Shown in pieces: positions 22,306 through 34,476 of a DNA stretch of 64,000 nucleotides; position 1 is the first letter of the stretch, and each line of letters opens with the position of its first letter. Source of the DNA: Eucalyptus grandis. Its lineage: Eukaryota > Streptophyta > Magnoliopsida > Myrtales > Myrtaceae. The position numbers and the translations under genes are program-made. Below the pieces are notes generated by a model that was not told the origin of the DNA, did not search any database, and saw nothing but the letters and a program-made list of their open reading frames with translations. The stretch lies in NCBI RefSeq assembly GCF_016545825.1, contig NC_052622.1, positions 14,302,120 through 14,366,119 of the forward strand, read 5' to 3'.

Positions 22306-24957
22306 ATATTGCTATAACATCTCGCTTTACTCACTATTCATAATAGAATTCTACAATATTTATTTTAAATATGTTTCTCATTGCACGATGGTGACAAATG
22401 AAACAAAATCAACTAATATGAGTCCATGTTTAAAAAATTAATTAGATAATTGCCACTGTTTGAATTAATTTGTACAAGGAAGAGTGCACATGTTTTGCGC
22501 GTTTGGAAAAAAAATTGACATTTATACGATTCTAAGAATCGCCTTATAAGGAAATATTTGAATTATTAATGAATCCAAAGAAGTTATTGACACAATATGA
22601 AGAAATTGTAAACATATATATACAAAGAGAGCAATATCTTAGGATCTTAACGTTTTTTGGTTTTGTTAAGGGTGTCATAAGAGAGAAAATATCCAAAATT
22701 TAAAAATTATGATACTTGAGAGACAAATTCGAGTCGAGAAAAGTAATTGTGTGGACCAGTCAAAGGTTGCATGAGTGGAAACTATGCAAAGATTACATAG
22801 CTTTCATATATTTAAAACTGAATTACTATGCCCTAAATTGAATCAAAATTCTTGTAAATGAGGCATCTGTGTCCAATAGATAGCCCTAAGGATTACACCA
22901 GTAAATCAAGCATAAGTGACAGCACCAGCATTCAATTTCTACATGAGGGACTATGTCACACCAAACAAGATTCCGCAATCTTATTATTGTGCTCATAGCG
23001 GTGACCACTAGAAATTGTTGGAACACTTGAAGAAGATGAGAGAGTTTGAAGTTCAATCTCAGTCTCAACATTATCAACCACCATCTCCATCGGATATAGA
23101 AGTGGTTTTGGGGGAAGTTGTAGTTCATTGATCTCTCCTTCTAGCATATTAAGGACCCGGCTCATCGATGGTCGATCATTAGGACTCAATTGTATGCACC
23201 AAAGAGCAACGATTATCATCTTCCTCGTTGTCTCTCTCTCTTCTTCAATGCAATCTACAGTTTCAACCTCCTTTGCTTTGCTGAGTTGATCATAAACCCA
23301 CAAAGGAAAATAAATTTTGCTTGAATCCTCTACGTCATTTACATTTCTCCTTCTGCCGGCCATTTCCATCAACATCATCCCAAAACTATAAACATCAGCT
23401 TTATAAGAAACACCACCAATGTCCTTATAGAATAGTTCGGGCGCCATATATCCCAAGGTTCCTCTTGCTGTAGTCAACGTTACTGTGTTGCGATCGGTGG
23501 GATAAAGTCTTGCAAGTCCAAAGTTAGAAACTTTCGGAGTGAAACTCTGGTCTAGGAGAATATTGTGAGGCTTGATGTCAAAGTGTAAAATTTGCATGTC
23601 ACATCCTCGATGTAAATACTCCATGCCTCTAGCTATGCCAAGAGAGATCTCATGCATTTTCTTATAATCAAGAGAATTTTCTCCATCTTTATAGACAATT
23701 TGCTTATCCAAGGATCCATTCGCCATGAAATCATAGACAAGAGCTTGTTTGGAAGAATCAAAACAAAAACCAACAAGTTCTACCACATTAATGTGGTGGA
23801 TCCTTCCAATTGTGGCCACTTCGCTTATAAAATCTAGGCCATCAGATTTTGGTTTATTCAAAATCTTAACTGCAACTTCATTGCCACTCCTAAGCTTTCC
23901 TTTGTACACGGAACCATATCCCCCTTCACCTAACTTGTATTTGAAATTTTTTGTGATCTTCTTGATATCTGAGTAAGAGTACCTTATGGGCAAAAAGTTG
24001 TTGTGAGCTTGTAGGAATTTTTCGATGTTTGCATCCATTGCTTGGTGCCTTCTCATCCACTTATAAATTAGAATTATCAACACACATGGAGCTCCGAATA
24101 TGAATTTTGCTGCCAAGAAGTGAGCTGTGTAGAAAATTGCCTCAAGTTTAGCGTAAAGCATAGTGTTTTTATTTGTCAGAAAGCACATACAAAAAGTGTT
24201 TTCTTCACATATAGCGCGAGTGTTTCGCAGATGTGAGGAAAAGGGAATTCTCCATACCAAAGATAAAAACGGCATCAGCACCGGTATTCATTGCAACATT
24301 TAGCGCCGCACCCCAATAAGATGTGTCTACAAAAAGCAAGAGACTCATGAAGACATATAATCAGAATTAGCTAAGCTACGAATGAAAAATATGTACAGGG
24401 AAAGAAGCATTGTTATCCTAGTTAACTAAAAAAAAAGGTATGAATGAACAACATCCAAAGCAAAGATTTATTACGAATAATAACTAATGTTACATTTGCA
24501 TACTATATCCGACAATCAATGGTAGTACATATTCAAAACATCCGGTCTCATATTTAATATGTTCTTTGAACCTAAAGATTTCATACAGTGAATTTTCTGG
24601 CCCCATCGAGACCTAAAATATAGTAAATCAACAAGTTTTACTTTCAAGAGATTCTTATTTTTTTACACAATTTTGGTTATGAGAACTAAAAACTTTTTGT
24701 GACTATACTTGATTAACTTACGAGGTAGGATTAACGGATCCTGGCCTTCGCAAGGAAGCACACCACTAACTTTTTGGTGGGCTTTTACTCACCATTTTGG
24801 GAACTTTTGATATAAGAGAAAAGATCGGGTACTTTGAACTAATATAGAAACTTTTGGAAGGAACTAAACACAATTTTCTTATATTCTGTGAAAATCCAGA
24901 TGTTCAACGTTGACTTAGCACGAACTTAGTTTCCTATTTGTCGAAAAGCACAAACTT

Positions 24958-25668
24958 AACGTGACGTTTTTGGAAATCATTTTCTAGGAAAATGATAACA
25001 CTTTTCTGATATTTGGTTGAAATTTAAAAATGAAATGGAAAATATTTTCCATCAATTGGTATGAAAAATATAAAGTTTCTCCTTGCACTGCTTTTGATCA
25101 TTTTTTAAATCTTTTTTTGTTCTTTTTTCTCTTTAAAAAATTCAAAATTTTCATTATTTTATATTTTTATTTTAATATCTTTTTTCTTTTTTACTTATTT
25201 TTCTTTTCCTCGGCCCGCAGATGGCCACAAGTGAGGAACGAGCTCATCGGCTTTGGCAATGCTCAAGCATCACCAATCTACGAGGCCCGAGCCTTGCCGT
25301 CCTCTAGCAAAGCTCAAGTGTCACCGATCTAGCAACACTCGAGCTTGCCTATGGCTAGTTACCGGACTTCACATGGTGGGCGACCAGCTAAAGAAGAAGC
25401 AAAAGAAAAATTAAAACATTTGAATTTAAAAAGAAATAAAAATAAAATAAAATAAAAAGTAAAATGAGTGGTGAAAGAAAGAGGGGGAAAATGATTTCCT
25501 CTCTTCAAAAAAAAAAAATCATTTTCCTCACTTTTGAAGATGTTTTTTTTTTCATTGACGGAAAATGTTTTCCTTAACTTGTTATTTTTCGTTAACCGAA
25601 CGTCAGAAAATTCAAAAAAAAAAAAATTCTTGAAATTTATTTTCCCGGATACAAACAGAACTTTTTAG
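24958..25668. mobile_element. MITE remnant in intron 1 of copy A
   Basis: GGAAAAT and ATTTTCC words at both ends and a T-rich then GC-rich centre match the elements in intron 1 of copies B and C. The left terminal repeat seen in copy C is missing here. Shared position means insertion came before the gene duplications. Confidence 0.65.
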
Positions 25669-26414
25669 TGGGTTCTATACTGCAAGTTTCTACTATCTTT
25701 CTATGAACAGGAATAAAACACCACATGACGTGGTTGTTACTGCCATTTTCTCTAGGAGAATGATGATTGTATTTCACAGTGAAACAATTATTTGCATGTC
25801 ATGTTAATCCCCTCGAGGGCTAATTCGTTTTTTTAGTTTTGCTTATTCAATCATGGTGGTCGTGAGTTCTACAAATTTCACATGCATATGTTACTTTGAT
25901 TTTCATGCCAATCAATCACAGTCCGTCGCTTTAAGGCACAAGAGCTATAGCTAGAGCCATATATTAGCATATTGCTAGGATAAAGAACCTCAATTGGAAA
26001 GCCATACTTATAGGGGTAGTAGTCTATGCATTTCATCGTTTTTGTCCCCAGGTATCGGAAGCCTAAGAAGCAAAACTGATATGTTTTCACCTGGGGAGGC
26101 GAGTAGCTGAGATTAAACCCGTCGGCCATCGCATTGTGAATGTCGTTGTAGGAGAACTTGCGAGGGTCCCATAAATAAGCTGCTGCGAATATTGACCTGG
26201 TTATGGTGCAAAAATCCTCAATATCCAGTGGATCTGCGTCGATGATGGCGTATGAATGATACCCTTCTGTAACTATACATGATTCGGTGCTGATATATAA
26301 ATGAGATCTCACTTGCTTTGAGCAAGACACGATGGTCACCGTGGGTGGTACATAGGGCGGCCTGTACCATGCACCGTATCCAACACTGAAATTATACGAC
26401 GTTAACTGGTAGAG

Positions 26415-26450
26415 AGTTGTTCAAAAAAAAAAAAAAAAAAACTGGTAGAG
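26415..26450 (+). mobile_element. Tiny poly(A) insert with 11-bp target duplication
   Basis: Copies B and C read straight through here. Copy A has AACTGGTAGAG at 26404-26414 and again at 26440-26450, with AGTTGTTC plus a run of A between them. An A-run bordered by a direct repeat is what a strongly 5'-truncated, LINE-driven retroposition would leave. It adds a stop codon to the kinase ectodomain on the minus strand. Confidence 0.7.
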
Positions 26451-26774
26451 AGGAAGGGAGGAACAGTTGCCCTTTCGAAGCCCGACATCCACCACTTTGA
26501 TATTCCCATAATCAATGGAACCCTCATTACTATCAGGGTATATCGATTTCACATGATACCGACCACCGAATAAAGATAGCACCATGCGGTTGTCTTCACA
26601 TGCTAACTCAAACCTCGAATCACCGCAACCTTTCGGGTCGTCTTTCAATCGAAAGGGATAACTTATGTTATTGACCTCACCGCATGATGAAGAGGCACAC
26701 AGGGGGTTGTCCCTGGCATAACAACTAATCCCAGCTTGTATTATGAGAAGGAGGAGCAATGGGAAGGGCTTCAT

Positions 26775-27060
26775 TTGGTACCTGAGTTGAGAGAACTTGT
26801 GCAATGCAGAAAGCTTTTTGTTTGGCTTTGGTTGTTTGGTGCGGAGGCACGACAGAAAAGGGGATGCAATTAGAGAGACGTACCGTGATTGAATTAAAAG
26901 ACTGGGAGTCAGGTCTTTTTAAAAGCCCAAGTCAAGCAAATGACCCGGTCAGAGCCGCCCAAAGTCAAACAAATCACCCGGTCAGAGCCGCCCAAAGTCA
27001 AGAAATTAAAGCTTCGTACGTGATGGAACGTACGTGGCTTGGATTGATAATGTGGATAAA
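26775..27060 (-). promoter_or_regulatory. Upstream region of kinase copy A
   Basis: Homologous to the copy B upstream region. On the minus strand it has three TTGAC cores (W-box type, plus-strand GTCAA at 26931, 26964 and 26997) because a 33-bp segment is tandemly duplicated here but single in copy B. W-boxes bind WRKY factors in plant defence promoters; function here is inferred. Confidence 0.5.
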
Positions 27061-27239
27061 TGTCATATCGACGGTATTATGAAAATTTCGCTGGAGGGCC
27101 CACGTAGTTGTTGGTTGAGATAATTTTGGTCTACATACTCTATAAATCATAAATTATTCTTTTATTTGATCGTACAATTTTTTTTCTTACTACCCGTCTG
27201 ATCGGTGGGTTTTAAATATGGACTTCATGGCTGTTTCAA

Positions 27240-28200
27240 TCAATCCCCCGTTATTTCTTCGCTCAGTCAACAAAGCAGACTTTGATTTTTTTGTCTCAAT
27301 CCGACCCAAAGTTCATTCATCAATTTCTTGCTGACTCTGCAAAATCCGATCCGCGTACATCACATGCTTGGCAAAGTAGGCAGCTTACTCTGTGTTTCCT
27401 CTGTGGCATAGCAACCTCCTAATTAATTTAAACATAAGAGAGTTGCTCTTTTTCTTCGTATGGGACATGCAGTCCAGGTGAGAGATTTCTTGGGGAAGGA
27501 TGGCCACCATAAATGCGGGTGATCGGATGGCTATTGAGGGGGGTAAGGTATATTGAGGTGTGCTTTATACTCTCCATTGACAAGATGACACGAGGGTCCC
27601 ATCCAAAAAGTACATGAAGTGAATTCGAGCTGAGGTGAGCGATCAAGATTGTTCTACAATTTCACCGCGCACTCAGAAAGTGGATGAAGTGGGATCCAAG
27701 TGCAAATCCAGGTGCATCATAGTGCAAAAAGTGAAGATTTTGCGTGGAAATTAATTTACAATGGAATTGAAATTAACCGAGAATGAAACAAAAAAAAAAT
27801 AATTAATTAGCCGGCGATCTTCGGGGAATTGCCGGTCCAACAAGGCTAGTCAAAAGTGACTGCCGGCTGTTTCTCCTTTGGGGCGACTTGAATTCTCGCA
27901 GTTGCTTTCAAATCTGTCCAGTAATTGGATAGTAAACAAGTAGCATTTCAGAGGAGTTTTCCTTTGTCTGATGGACGTGGGTGGGAGGTTCTCTTTGCCA
28001 TCGAGACGCTCAAGTCAACCAAATCACAGAAAGTCAAAGTCAAAAAAAGTGTGTCGACAAACCAAAGGTACCATAAGTGGAAATTAGGCAGACATCGTTG
28101 TGCACGCAGTCAGCCGAGCATAGCAAGTTCTGGATTAATTTATGGATGGGGTGACCATCTGATGGCAGCCGCAATTTTCAATGGAGGAAAACGGGAGACC
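27240..28200. repeat. Kinase-cluster flanking blocks
   Basis: 27240-27790 resembles 29680-30410 (shared TCAATCC.TTCGCTCAGTCAA, CATCACATGCT, TTCTTCATATGGGACA-like words, and AAGTGCAAATCCAG). 27800-28200 resembles 15890-16160 (GGGGAATTGCC.G.CCAACAAG, then GTCAAAGTCAAAAAAAGTG and AACCAAAGGTACCATAAGTG). These are the downstream flanks of lost or moved kinase copies. Confidence 0.65.
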
Positions 28201-29670
28201 GGTGACTTTTTTGACTTTCCATTGGTTCTTTAGAATTTCGGACACCTCCTCCATTAAAACTTGGCAAGATCTAAACAAGTCGGCAAGACCAATAGAAAAT
28301 AAGAAAGAACCGAAATTCAAGAGCAACTGGAAGAGTTCCGGAAGCTTCAAAGGAAACGGTGGAGGAGAGGCAATCGGCGACAGCTCGCCTCAGCAACTCA
28401 GGCAGCTTCTTCACTAAGGAAGATTCCGACCTTGAAATGCCTGAATCGACGTCGCTGTTATCCCCGCCGCCTAAATGGCATCGCCTGAAGCTGCTTCTTG
28501 AGGGGTCGGATGTAAAGGACATGGATATGCTTTGCGGAATCCTATTCTTTACCCAAGCTGTCACAATACAAAGCGAGAGTGAGTGAGTGTGTCCAGTTTG
28601 TTCTTTGCCTCTACATTAGAACAACACTGAAAATTACCGTCGGCTGTGTGAAAGAGAAAACTGGGGTGAGATTGCGAGTGTGTCTCTGAAAGACGTGAAT
28701 GAGTTTTTTGGACTTTTGCGCATTTGGTTCGCTGAAAATGATCAATCAATGAAAAATTATTAATGATCAAAGATAATGTACATTATTAAAATTAGGAAAA
28801 CAAATCTCTAACCTAAAATAGGGAAATCAAAGCATTTTCGAGAAAATCATTTCCTGAAAGACGATTTTCAAAAAATATTATCCATTATTATGAAATTTTC
28901 CCAAAACAAATAAACATTTCAAGCGAGGAAATCCCACCCAGTCAAAGTCCCAAAAAATATAAAATCGGACCAGCCAGTGATCTAGTTTTCAACTTTAAGA
29001 TTAGCGGCCGACAATTCACCATCAATTTTGTAAAGTAACGGGATGGTTAGGTAATCATTTTCCTCTATGGATAAATTTCAAATTTATTAGGGAGGAAACT
29101 TCTCTACGGTTTCTGAATTTGACATTTTTAGCAAATTGATTCTCTCTAAGAATCCATTTTAGTGTCGTGAAGCTGAATTACCGTATCCTATATTGAATCA
29201 GAATCCTTGCAAGTCAGGCATCTGTGTTGAAATTGATTTCAACACCCAAATGTTGCAAGTGCTCCATTGTGAAGACAAGCATGAGAACATGGAGCAAAGT
29301 TGATGCTAATAAACTTTGTTCACTTGAGCTTCATCTAACAATTTTGTCTAAGTCATTACCCCTTTGCATTAAGTGAACTGGCAATCCCATCATCTTCATG
29401 AGAACTAGTCTCCATCCTAGAAATTTCTGTTTGTTCGCAGTATCGTGCTCCCTATTTATCTTTGAAGTTTTTAAAGTTATTTATCTCACGTATCTACTAT
29501 TCAATATTAGTCTTGTCTAACCCTTGTCTTTTACTCGCAAATTTTCCCTATTAATAAGCATCGAGATAACCTATTACGCTAATATTGTCAAGTAGTTCTA
29601 GTATAAATAGTATTTCCCTTCCAAATCCTTTATTATGCTCTACATTTGGGGCACTTCCAATTTGTCCTCT
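28201..29670. other. Stretch without recognised gene
   Basis: A plus-strand open frame at 28359-28586 (75 codons, SNSGSFFTKEDSDLEMPES, then SLLSPPPKWHRLKLLLEG) has ordinary composition but matches no family I know and no splice partners are evident. The rest is AT-rich. 28930-29220 resembles parts of 16180-16260 and 22830-22875, again kinase-flank sequence. Confidence 0.4.
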
Positions 29671-29679
29671 GATTTTAGG

Positions 29680-30833
29680 GTTGTCTCAGTCAATCCCTTC
29701 GCTCAGTCAAAGAAGTATTATACTTTGAATTATTTGTCTCAGTCCGACCCAAAATTTATTAATCGGTTTCTTTCTGACCGTGCAAATTCCGATCTACGTG
29801 GCATCACATGCTCACTTTCTGTTCATTTGGCAAAGTAACCGGATTACTTTGTGTTTCCTCCGTGGCATGCGCAAGCCACAAGCCAATTTTAATGAACCTC
29901 CCAATTAATTTAGACGTTAGGAACGAGGAAGGGAGTTGCTCTTCTTCTTCATCATATGGGACACGCGGTCCAGATAGGAGATTGCTTGGGAAAGGGTGGA
30001 CGCCGATTCGCACGTGATCGGGCGGCTGTCGAGGGGTTAAGTTAGACGTGGGAAGGACAGAGCTTGTAACAGATCGGGGGAGAGAGGAGAGAGATTCATT
30101 GCTCAGTGCAAACGATATCCCGAGGAACATACCTTTTTATATCTGAAAAACTCACACGAAAACCAGAATTTTACGTATGTTAGATCGCAATCATACAAAG
30201 ATACCGTTTGACCAAAAATCAATATGTGCCGGGGGACCAGCCAAACTTCAGATGAAAGACAGCGATCAAGATCGCTCCACAGTTTCACACCTCATTCCAA
30301 ATGTGCATGAAGTGGGGATTCAAGTGCAAATCCAGAAGAAACCAAGTGCAAAAAGTAGAGATTATGTGAGGAAATGAAAATTCATTGAAATTGAAATTAC
30401 CCGAGAAGGAAATGCATGATCCAAATTGAATGACAACGAGATGTGAAGGAAACAAAAAGATCAAACTCAGGACGAACTGAAGGTGGTCAGATGTGTGTCC
30501 TGCTCTTCTCTGAGCGCGGGTTTTATCTCTTTCACGACCTTTCGATTTCGACTGGATAATTGTTCCCACCATATCTCGAAACATGTTTGCCATGTGTACT
30601 CTATTCTTTTAAATGCAAGCTTTAGGACCAGGGAGGAAGGATTGACACTGCGACCCAAAAGGACCAAATATTTCTTATAGAAAAACCTCGTCCAAAAAAT
30701 AAGAAAACAAGCAAAACACGCTTGAGTAAAGTAAAGTGGCTACAAACAAATAGCCACGAGGATCATACGAGTAAAGTCGCGCGTACAAGTACTGCTTTTA
30801 GCTTACATTCAATTTCTACAACAGGGAAAAAAA
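29680..30833. repeat. Downstream flank of kinase copy C
   Basis: This block has relics at 27240-27790 and 12890-13140, and its end (about 30600-30830) resembles 14990-15160. It ends at the stop codon of copy C. Copies A and B have a different downstream flank, so the flanks were exchanged or replaced after the first duplication. Confidence 0.65.
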
Positions 30834-33800
30834 TCACACAAAACAAGATTGCGGAATCTTGTTATTGTGCTCATATTGGTAAATGCTAGAAATTGTTGGA
30901 ACACTTGAAGAAGATGAGAGAGTTTCGAGTTCAATCTCAGTCTCAACATAATCAACCAGCGTCTCTGTCGGATACAGAAGTGGTTTTGGGGGAACTTGTA
31001 GTTCATTGATCTCTCCTTCTAGCATATTAACGACCCGGCTCATCGATGGTCGATCATTAGGGTTAAGTTGTATGCACCAAAGAGCAATGATTATCATCTT
31101 CCTCGTTGTCTCTGTTTCCTCTTTTGTGGCATCTACCATTTGAAGTTCCTCTTCTTTGCCGAGTTGATCATAAATCCACAAAGGAAAATAAATTTGACTT
31201 GAATCCTTTGCATTTGCATTTACATTTCTCCTTCTACCGGCCATTTCCATCAACATCATCCCAAAACTATAAACATCAGCTTTGTAAGAAATGCCACCAA
31301 TGTCCTTATAGAATAGCTCCGGCGCCATATATCCTAAGGTTCCTCTTGCTGCAGTTAGCGTTATTATGCTGTGATCAATGGGATAAAGTCTTGCAAGTCC
31401 AAAGTCAGAAACTTTCGGAGTGAAACTTTGGTCTAGGAGAATGTTGTGAGGCTTGATGTCAAAGTGTAGAATTTGCATGTCACATCCCCGATGTAGATAC
31501 TCTATGCCTCTAGCTATGCCAAGAGAGATCTCATACATTTTCTTATAATCAAGAGAATCTTCTCCATCCTAATAGACAATGTGCTTATCCAAAGATCCAT
31601 TCGGCATGAAATCATAGACAAGAGCTTGTTTGGAATAATCAAAACAAAAACCAACAAGTTGCACCACATTAACGTGGTGGATCCTTCCAATTGTGGCCAC
31701 TTCACTTATAAAATCTTGGCCGTTAGATTTTGGTTTGTTCAAAATCTTAACTGCAACTTCATTGCCACTTCTAAGCATTCCTTTATACACAGAACCATAT
31801 CCCCCTTCACCTAATTTGTATTTGAAATTTTTTGTGATCTTCTTGATATTTGAGTAAGAGTACCTTATGGGTAAAAAGTTATTCTGAGCTCGTAGAAATT
31901 CTTCGATGTTTGTGTCCATTGCTTGGTGCCTTCTCATCCACTTATAGATTAGAAGTATCAATACACATGGAGCTCCGAATATGAATTTTGCTGCCAGGAA
32001 GTGAGCTGTGTAGAAAATTGCGTTAAGATTAGCGTCGAGCATAGTTTTTTTTTTTATTTGTCAGAAAGGACATACAAAGAGTTTTCTTCACATATAGCGC
32101 GTGAATGTTTCGCAGATGTGAGGAAAAGAGAATCATCCATACCGAAGATAAAACCGGCATCAGGAACTGTATTCAGTGCATCATCAAGCGCCTTACCCCA
32201 GGAAGATATGTCTACAGAAAGCGAGAGATTCATGAAGACATGTCAGGGAAAGAAGTCTTGTTATCCTAATTAACTAAAAAAATTAGTTATGAATTAACAT
32301 CTGAAGCAAAGATGTATTAAGGATAATAACTAATGTTACATTTGCATATTATATTCGACAATTGATAGTAGTAAATATTCAACACATCCCATCTCATATT
32401 TAATATTTTGAGCCTAAAGATTTCAGCCAGTGAATTTTCTAGCCCCATCGCGACCTAAAATATAGTAAATCAACAAGTTTTGCTTTCAAGGGATTCTGAA
32501 TGTTTTACATAATTTTGGTTATGAGGATTAAAAACTTTTTGTGACTATACTTAATTAACTTATGAGGTAGGATTAACGTATACTGGCCTCCGTAAGGAAG
32601 CACGCCATTAACTTCTTGGTGGGCTTTTACTCCCATTTTGGGAACTCTTGATATAAGAGGAAAGATCAGTTACTTTGAGCTAATTCAAAAACTTTTGAAA
32701 GGAAGTAAACACAATTTTCTTATAATCTGTACAAATCCAGATGTTCAATGTTGACTTAGCACAAACTTAGGTTTTTCTTTTTTTTTTTTGGGTCGAAAAG
32801 CATAAACTTAAGCTTCACTTGTTTTATGGAAAATGTGATATTTTTGGAAAATATCTTTCAAAAAATCATTTTATAGGAAAATAACAATATTTTTCCGTGT
32901 TTGGCTCAAATTTGAAAATAAAATGGAAAATATTTTTCTGTCATTTGGTATGAAAAATTTGTTTTCCTCCATGCATTCCTTTTGATAATTTTTTTTCTCT
33001 TCTTTTTTTTTCTATATAAAAATTCGAATTTTTAAATATTTTTTATTTTTATTTTCTTTTCTTTTCCTAAACTAGTTGCTAGCCACAGGCAAGGAACAAG
33101 CTCGTCTGCCTACTTTGTCTGGCGACCTGCTGAAGAAGAAGAAAAATAAAGAAGGAAAAAGAAAATAACGAATTTAAAAAATTAAATAAAAATAATTAAA
33201 ATGAGTGGTGAAAGAAAGTGGGGAATGATTTCCTCTTTGCAAAAAATAAAAATCAGTTTCCCCACTTTTGAAGTTTTTTTTTTCCATTGACGGAAAATAT
33301 TTTTCTTGACTTGTTTATTTTTCATGAACTGAATGCCGGAAAATTTGAAAAAATATTTTCATAAAAGTTATTTTCCGTGAAATGGACGGAATCTTTTAAT
33401 GGGTTCTATACTGCAAGATTCAACTATCATTCTATGAATAGGAATAAAACAGCACGCGACGTGGTTGCTAGTGTTATTTTCTCTTGAAGAATGAGGATTG
33501 TATTTCACAGTGAAACAATTGTTTGCATGTCATCTTAATTCCCTCGAGGGCCAACTCGTTTTATTCGGTTTTGCTTATTCAATCATGATGGTCGGGAGTT
33601 CTATGAACTTCACTTGCATATGTTACTTTGATTTTCATGCCACTCAATCAGAGTCGGTCACTTTAAGGCACAAGAGCTATAGCTAGAGCCATATATTAGC
33701 ATATTGATAAGAGGAAAGAACCTCAATTGGAATGCATACTTACCGTAGGAGTAGGGTATGCATTTTGTCCCTCGGTATCGGAAGCCTAAGAAGCAAAAGT

Positions 33801-34476
33801 TATATGTCTTCTTCCGCCGCACATTGTAGGAGAGATTAAACCCGTCGGCCATCGCATTGTGAATGTCGTTGTAGGAGATTGTGCGATTATCCGGTAACCA
33901 TTCTAAGTATTCGGCTGCAACTATTGACTTGGTTATGGTGCAAAAATTCTCAATATCCGATACCCATCTGAAGATGATAGCGTATGAATGATACCCTTCT
34001 GTAACTATACATGGTTCGGTGCTGATATAGAAATGAGATCTCACTTGCCTTGAGCAAGACACGATGGTCACGCTGGTTCCAGTGGGGCCGTACCATTCAT
34101 CATCATCATCATCATCACTGAAATAAAGCCACGTTAACTGGTGGAGAGGAAGCGAGGAACAGTCACTCTTTCGCAGCCCAACATCCACCACTTCGATATT
34201 CCCATAATCCCAACCAATGGAACCCTCATAACTAGCACCGTTTATCAATTTCACATGATATTCACCACCAGACAAAGATAGTATCGTGCGATTTTCTTTA
34301 CACATTAACTCAAACCTCAAATCACCGCAATCTCTCGGGTCCTCCTTCAATCGAAAGGGATCGCGTATGTTACCGACCTCGCCGCATGATGAAGGGGCAC
34401 ACAGGTGATTGTTCCTGGCATAGCAACTAATCCCAGCTTGTACTATGAGAAGGAGGAGTAACGGGAAGGGCTTCAT
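30834..34476 (-). pseudogene. LRK10L receptor-like kinase copy C, one nonsense codon
   Basis: Exons: 34476-33744 (donor GTAAGT), 32211-32143 (69 bp, donor GTATGG), 32005-30834. Lengths and phases equal those of copy B, for 657 residues plus stop. The only disabling change I see is TAG at 31571-31569, codon 413, where A and B have AAG. It lies between the N-lobe and the HFDIKPHN catalytic loop, so a truncated product would lack the catalytic loop, DFG and APE. Everything else looks sound (signal peptide, [20 protein letters not shown]). The ectodomain carries a run of six Asp from an ATC/GAT microsatellite at about 34110-34128, absent from A and B. A sequencing error or a polymorphic null allele are alternatives. 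Confidence 0.8.
32810..33398. mobile_element. MITE in intron 1 of copy C, ends preserved
   Basis: Left end AAGCTTCACTTGTTTTATGG and inverted right end AAAGATTCCGTCCATTTCAC, followed in both by GGAAAAT, form imperfect terminal inverted repeats. This copy keeps the left end that is lost in copies A and B. Confidence 0.65.

Larger units (their letters stand above)
16285..22310 (+). mobile_element. Complete Ty1/copia element with 5-bp target duplication
   Basis: The element (16290-22305) is bounded by ATATT at 16285-16289 and again at 22306-22310. It has two LTRs (277 and 281 bp) differing by about three substitutions plus a few small indels, a primer-binding site, gag, protease, integrase, reverse transcriptase, RNase H and a polypurine tract. 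The near-identical LTRs indicate recent insertion. The coding region nevertheless has stops and frameshifts, and a 1.1-kb MITE is inserted in the reverse transcriptase. Confidence 0.93.
22956..26774 (-). pseudogene. LRK10L receptor-like kinase copy A, inactivated
   Basis: Exons by comparison with copy B: 26774-26012 (signal peptide and GUB_WAK ectodomain), 24326-24258 (69 bp), 24124-22956 (membrane segment and kinase). Four defects are visible. A 36-bp net insertion at 26415-26450 introduces a stop (26421-26423). The first splice donor reads AT where copies B and C have GT (about 26010-26011). The DFG aspartate codon is AAC instead of GAC (23523-23525), giving SNFG. The kinase exon is one codon shorter than in B. 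The kinase frame itself is open, with [13 protein letters not shown] and HFDIKPHN intact. Without the insert the ectodomain frame is continuous, so inactivation may be recent. Confidence 0.85.
22513..27220 (-). repeat. Segmental duplication unit A of kinase cluster
   Basis: From about AATTGACATTTATACGATTC (22513) to the GTGGGTTTTAAATATGGAC segment (about 27215), this 4.7-kb unit matches 36549-41212 (unit B) almost throughout, including introns, intergenic DNA and an intronic MITE. Unit C (about 30030-34895) matches more distantly and has a different downstream flank. The left breakpoint of A and B falls in an A-run in both copies. Confidence 0.85.
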
